DNA from: Chryseobacterium sp. CY350
Lineage (GTDB): Bacteria > Bacteroidota > Bacteroidia > Flavobacteriales > Weeksellaceae
Assembly (NCBI RefSeq): GCF_027945075.1
Contig: NZ_CP116034.1
Span: 3,286,001-3,350,000, forward strand
DNA: 64,000 bases
Reading direction: 5' to 3'
Shown: positions 61,662 to 64,000 of the stretch, one piece after another
How positions within the stretch are numbered: position 1 is the first letter of the stretch
Layout of the letters: each line of letters starts with the position of its first letter
Position numbers and translations under genes: made by a program
The notes under the pieces: generated by a model
Databases searched by the model: none
What the model was told of the DNA's origin: nothing
Seen by the model: only the letters and a program-made list of their open reading frames with translations

Positions 61662-63467
61662 TTATTCTCCTGCAATAATGCTGTGAAGATTTTGCTTTAG
61701 GGTTTCCAGATGAGCTTTTTTATCGTCAATCGTGTTGTAAGTATCTCTCAACATCAGATTTTCTCTCGAAGGATTTTTGAAGAATGATAAGTTGTTTTCC
61801 AGTTTTACAATTTCAGCTTCAAGATCAGAAATTTGATTTTTGATTTTTCTCGCTTTATCGGTTAATTGGTTTTCAGACAAACCTTCCTCTTTCAGTTCAA
61901 GTTCATTGATTTTGTTGAGCTTTAATTTTTCTCTCAACGTTTTATTAAATTCCGAATTGATCCCGATTTTATCTCTTGGAACTTTCCCGATATTGTTCCA
62001 CGAAGTCTTAATATTTTCAATTTTTTCAATGCTTCCTTCTTCGTCAGAAATTGTTTTCAGCTCTTCAAGAATATCTTTTTTAAGCTTATAATTTTCTTTC
62101 CAGTTATCGGTAGAGGCATTGCTTTTCTCTCTGTAATTGTTAAAAAATGTATTACAAGCTTCACGGAATTCGTCCCAAATCTTATTGGTCATGCTTTTAG
62201 GAACGTGGCCGATTTTTTTCCAGTCTTCCTGTAGTTTTTTGAAAAGAGCGACGGCGATATCCCAATCTTCAGAAAGCATGTTATCTTTTGCGGTCTGGAT
62301 CAGTTTTAGTTTTTCATCTAAATTTTCCTGTTGAGAACCTTTTAATGATTTATAGTAATTATTTTTTGTCGTGTTGAAATTTCTTAAAGTAGTTTTAAAA
62401 TCATTCCAGTTATTATTGGATAATTTCCTTGGAACGCTTCCTGTTTTTAGAAATTCAGACCGAAGTTCTTCCACTCTTTTGATAGAGTTTTGCCAATAAT
62501 TATGGTTCGGTGAATCCTTTGGCTCAGAAAGTTTTTGAATCTCTGCAATAAGCTCATTTTTCTTTTCAAGATTTGCAGTTTGCTCGCTTTCAATTGCTGC
62601 GGTAAGCTCAGATTTTCTTTCGTGAATTTTATTTGAGATCTCTTTAAATTCATCCCATGTTTTCTCACGAAATTCTTCTGCAACCGGCTCGGCTTCTTCC
62701 TTCCAGAGTTTGTGGAGATATTGCAGCTCGTTTAAAGCTTTTTGTACAACAGGTTCATTTTCAAGTTCTTTTGCTCGGGCAATGATGTGCTGTCTTTTCT
62801 CAAGATTATGACTGTATTCTTGCTCAAGGAATTCTTTATTCAGATCCAACATCTGATAAAACTGATTCAGATGATGAAAATAGTTATTATTTAGAATTTT
62901 AAATTCAGATTTTGCAACCTGTCCGGCTTTAGACCATTCTTCTTTGATCTCTCTTATAGATTTAAAGAGGTTAGTTCCCGGTTCAGAATTGGTATATAGA
63001 TTTTTTAGTCTGTCAATTAATTCCTGGCGGTGATCAAGATTTTTTTTCTGTTCTTCTTCCTGACCTTTCTGGAAAGCATCATGTTTCTCTTTGTAGATAT
63101 GAATTAAAGCAGAAAGTTTTGATTGTGCAGGATGCTCAAAGCTGAAATTTTCAGGTGCATTTCCTGCGTCTGTATATTCGTGCTTTTTATCTTCAATCTC
63201 ATCATGAATAGCGTGATTTGCTTTTTCTTTCAGCAGATTAAATCTTTTAGAATTCTCTCCTGCATTTTTTGAATTGATGATTGTCTCCATTTCTTTGAGG
63301 GCGTCATTCAGAGAAATCTCTGCTTCCACATGCTCTTCCGCGTTTTCTGAATCCTCTTCTTGAGTACCCGTATCTTCAGGAGCAGTATTCTCAGGTGTTT
63401 CCTGTGGAGTTACCTCGGTAGAAATTTTGTTTTCTTCGTTTTCAGAAAGATTGTTTTCTGTAGTCAT
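61662..63467 (-). CDS. DUF349-repeat protein
   Basis: 601-residue, highly charged helical protein. The N-terminal 60 residues are acidic (Glu/Thr/Asn-rich), followed by a series of about 70-residue DUF349 repeats (from about 130 to 510, marked by the W-K-x-x-G/E pattern, e.g. EEWSKAGQVAKSEF, EDWKKIGHVPKSMTNKIW, TSWNNIGKVPRDK) and a coiled-coil tail. No catalytic motif or signal is seen. DUF349 proteins in Bacteroidota have no established role. Single gene between ribD and aroE on the minus strand. Confidence 0.88.
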   Translation of the reverse strand: MTTENNLSENEENKISTEVTPQETPENTAPEDTGTQEEDSENAEEHVEAEISLNDALKEMETIINSKNAGENSKRFNLLKEKANHAIHDEIEDKKHEYTDAGNAPENFSFEHPAQSKLSALIHIYKEKHDAFQKGQEEEQKKNLDHRQELIDRLKNLYTNSEPGTNLFKSIREIKEEWSKAGQVAKSEFKILNNNYFHHLNQFYQMLDLNKEFLEQEYSHNLEKRQHIIARAKELENEPVVQKALNELQYLHKLWKEEAEPVAEEFREKTWDEFKEISNKIHERKSELTAAIESEQTANLEKKNELIAEIQKLSEPKDSPNHNYWQNSIKRVEELRSEFLKTGSVPRKLSNNNWNDFKTTLRNFNTTKNNYYKSLKGSQQENLDEKLKLIQTAKDNMLSEDWDIAVALFKKLQEDWKKIGHVPKSMTNKIWDEFREACNTFFNNYREKSNASTDNWKENYKLKKDILEELKTISDEEGSIEKIENIKTSWNNIGKVPRDKIGINSEFNKTLREKLKLNKINELELKEEGLSENQLTDKARKIKNQISDLEAEIVKLENNLSFFKNPSRENLMLRDTYNTIDDKKAHLETLKQNLHSIIAGE

Positions 63468-63538
63468 AGCAAATCTTTTATGTGAATGGCGTTTATTCTT
63501 TAAATATAGCGAAAAGCCAAATAAAGTACTAATTTATG

Positions 63539-64000
63539 TTATTTTTTTTTAAAATTCCAAATTTCCCATGCTTTTTCTGCCTGTTGTTCAAGCATGTAAT
63601 ATCCATTCACTGTTTTAGCTCCATTTTCAGCAGATTTCAGGATAAATTTCGTGTAATTTGGGTTGTAAATCAAGTCAATAACCAAATGCTCACTTGAAAG
63701 CCCTGCAAAAGGAAAATTCAAACAGTCTTCAGTGTTCGGAAATGTGCCAAAAGGCGTACATTGAACGATAATATTATTATTTTTCACTGTTTCCTTATCT
63801 AAATTTTCGAAATTTAATTCTGATTTCCTCGAAACGGTTTTAGTAGAAATTCCATTTTTATTTAAGACATACTGTACAGCTTTCGCAGCTCCACCGTTAC
63901 CTAAAATCAATGCAGATTGCTGATGAGATTTCCTATGAATTTTTAAAGTCTTTTCAAAACCAAAAGCGTCTGTATTATAGCCGATTTTCTTTCCTTCTTG
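63539..64000 (-). CDS. aroE: shikimate dehydrogenase, C-terminal part (runs off the window)
   Basis: Reduces dehydroshikimate to shikimate in aromatic amino acid synthesis. Only the last 153 codons are inside the window; the frame is open to the last base. The first visible residues include IGYNTDAFGF (the G-x-NTD substrate/NADP motif of AroE), then the NADP loop ALILGNGGAAKAVQYVL, the basic adenosine-phosphate region SRKSE, VQCTPFGTFPN and a C-terminal YMLEQQAEKAWEIW. All are typical. The start lies beyond position 64000. Confidence 0.92.
   Translation of the reverse strand, partial: QEGKKIGYNTDAFGFEKTLKIHRKSHQQSALILGNGGAAKAVQYVLNKNGISTKTVSRKSELNFENLDKETVKNNNIIVQCTPFGTFPNTEDCLNFPFAGLSSEHLVIDLIYNPNYTKFILKSAENGAKTVNGYYMLEQQAEKAWEIWNFKKK

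Overview
The window is a chromosomal segment of a Bacteroidota bacterium, class Flavobacteriia, most like Chryseobacterium and its relatives in Weeksellaceae. The evidence is the AT-rich DNA, the promoter -7 element TAnnTTTG in front of many genes, and a set of lineage-typical genes: a PorP/SprF type IX secretion protein, DUF5606, DUF3822, a GIN-domain lipoprotein, a DUF4139 (MuiA-like) protein and a short NuoG. No rRNA, tRNA, phage, transposase or CRISPR-Cas gene was seen. The genus is an inference.

Left part (1-16 kb): an sbcC-sbcD nuclease operon preceded by a 56-codon small gene; an unusual array of about seven 42-bp dyad repeats (4589-4882); VF530-family and FKBP (SlyD-like) genes; YchJ; an M3 peptidase lipoprotein; an SPW membrane protein; a GIN lipoprotein; a Kef-type cation/proton antiporter with its flavodoxin-like partner; a lemA-TPM-TPM operon; and folA.

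Middle (16-42 kb): mostly housekeeping genes: a TRIC channel, coaD, ddl, a PASTA protein, an RluA/RluD pseudouridine synthase, porP/sprF, hemW, murI, rsmD-DUF3822-Smr, a YfcE-like phosphodiesterase, ruvX-def, DUF5606 and mazG. It also holds a metallophosphoesterase fused to a BamA-like barrel, an HD domain fused to a Pycsar-type membrane module (PycTM/DUF5706), and a large GAF protein.

Right part (42-58 kb): a complete complex I operon on the minus strand, nuoA-B-C-D-E-F-[barrel gene]-[parA-like gene]-G-H-I-J-K-L-M-N, with a promoter before nuoA and a strong terminator after nuoN. Two non-Nuo genes sit between nuoF and nuoG. The parA-like one is clearly more AT-rich than its neighbours, ends 2 bp before nuoG, and has no parB. 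It is the best candidate for an acquired or undescribed function.

Far right (58-64 kb): a 58-codon membrane protein gene, an acetyltransferase-like gene, a zinc metallopeptidase, a YigZ/IMPACT protein, ribD, a DUF349 protein, and the 3' part of aroE running off the edge.

The spacers carry several repeat families: period-7 tandem arrays (some able to fold), paired GGCTTTAGCC hairpins, and inverted repeats built on GAATGACAA or GACGAAGTCAAA ends.
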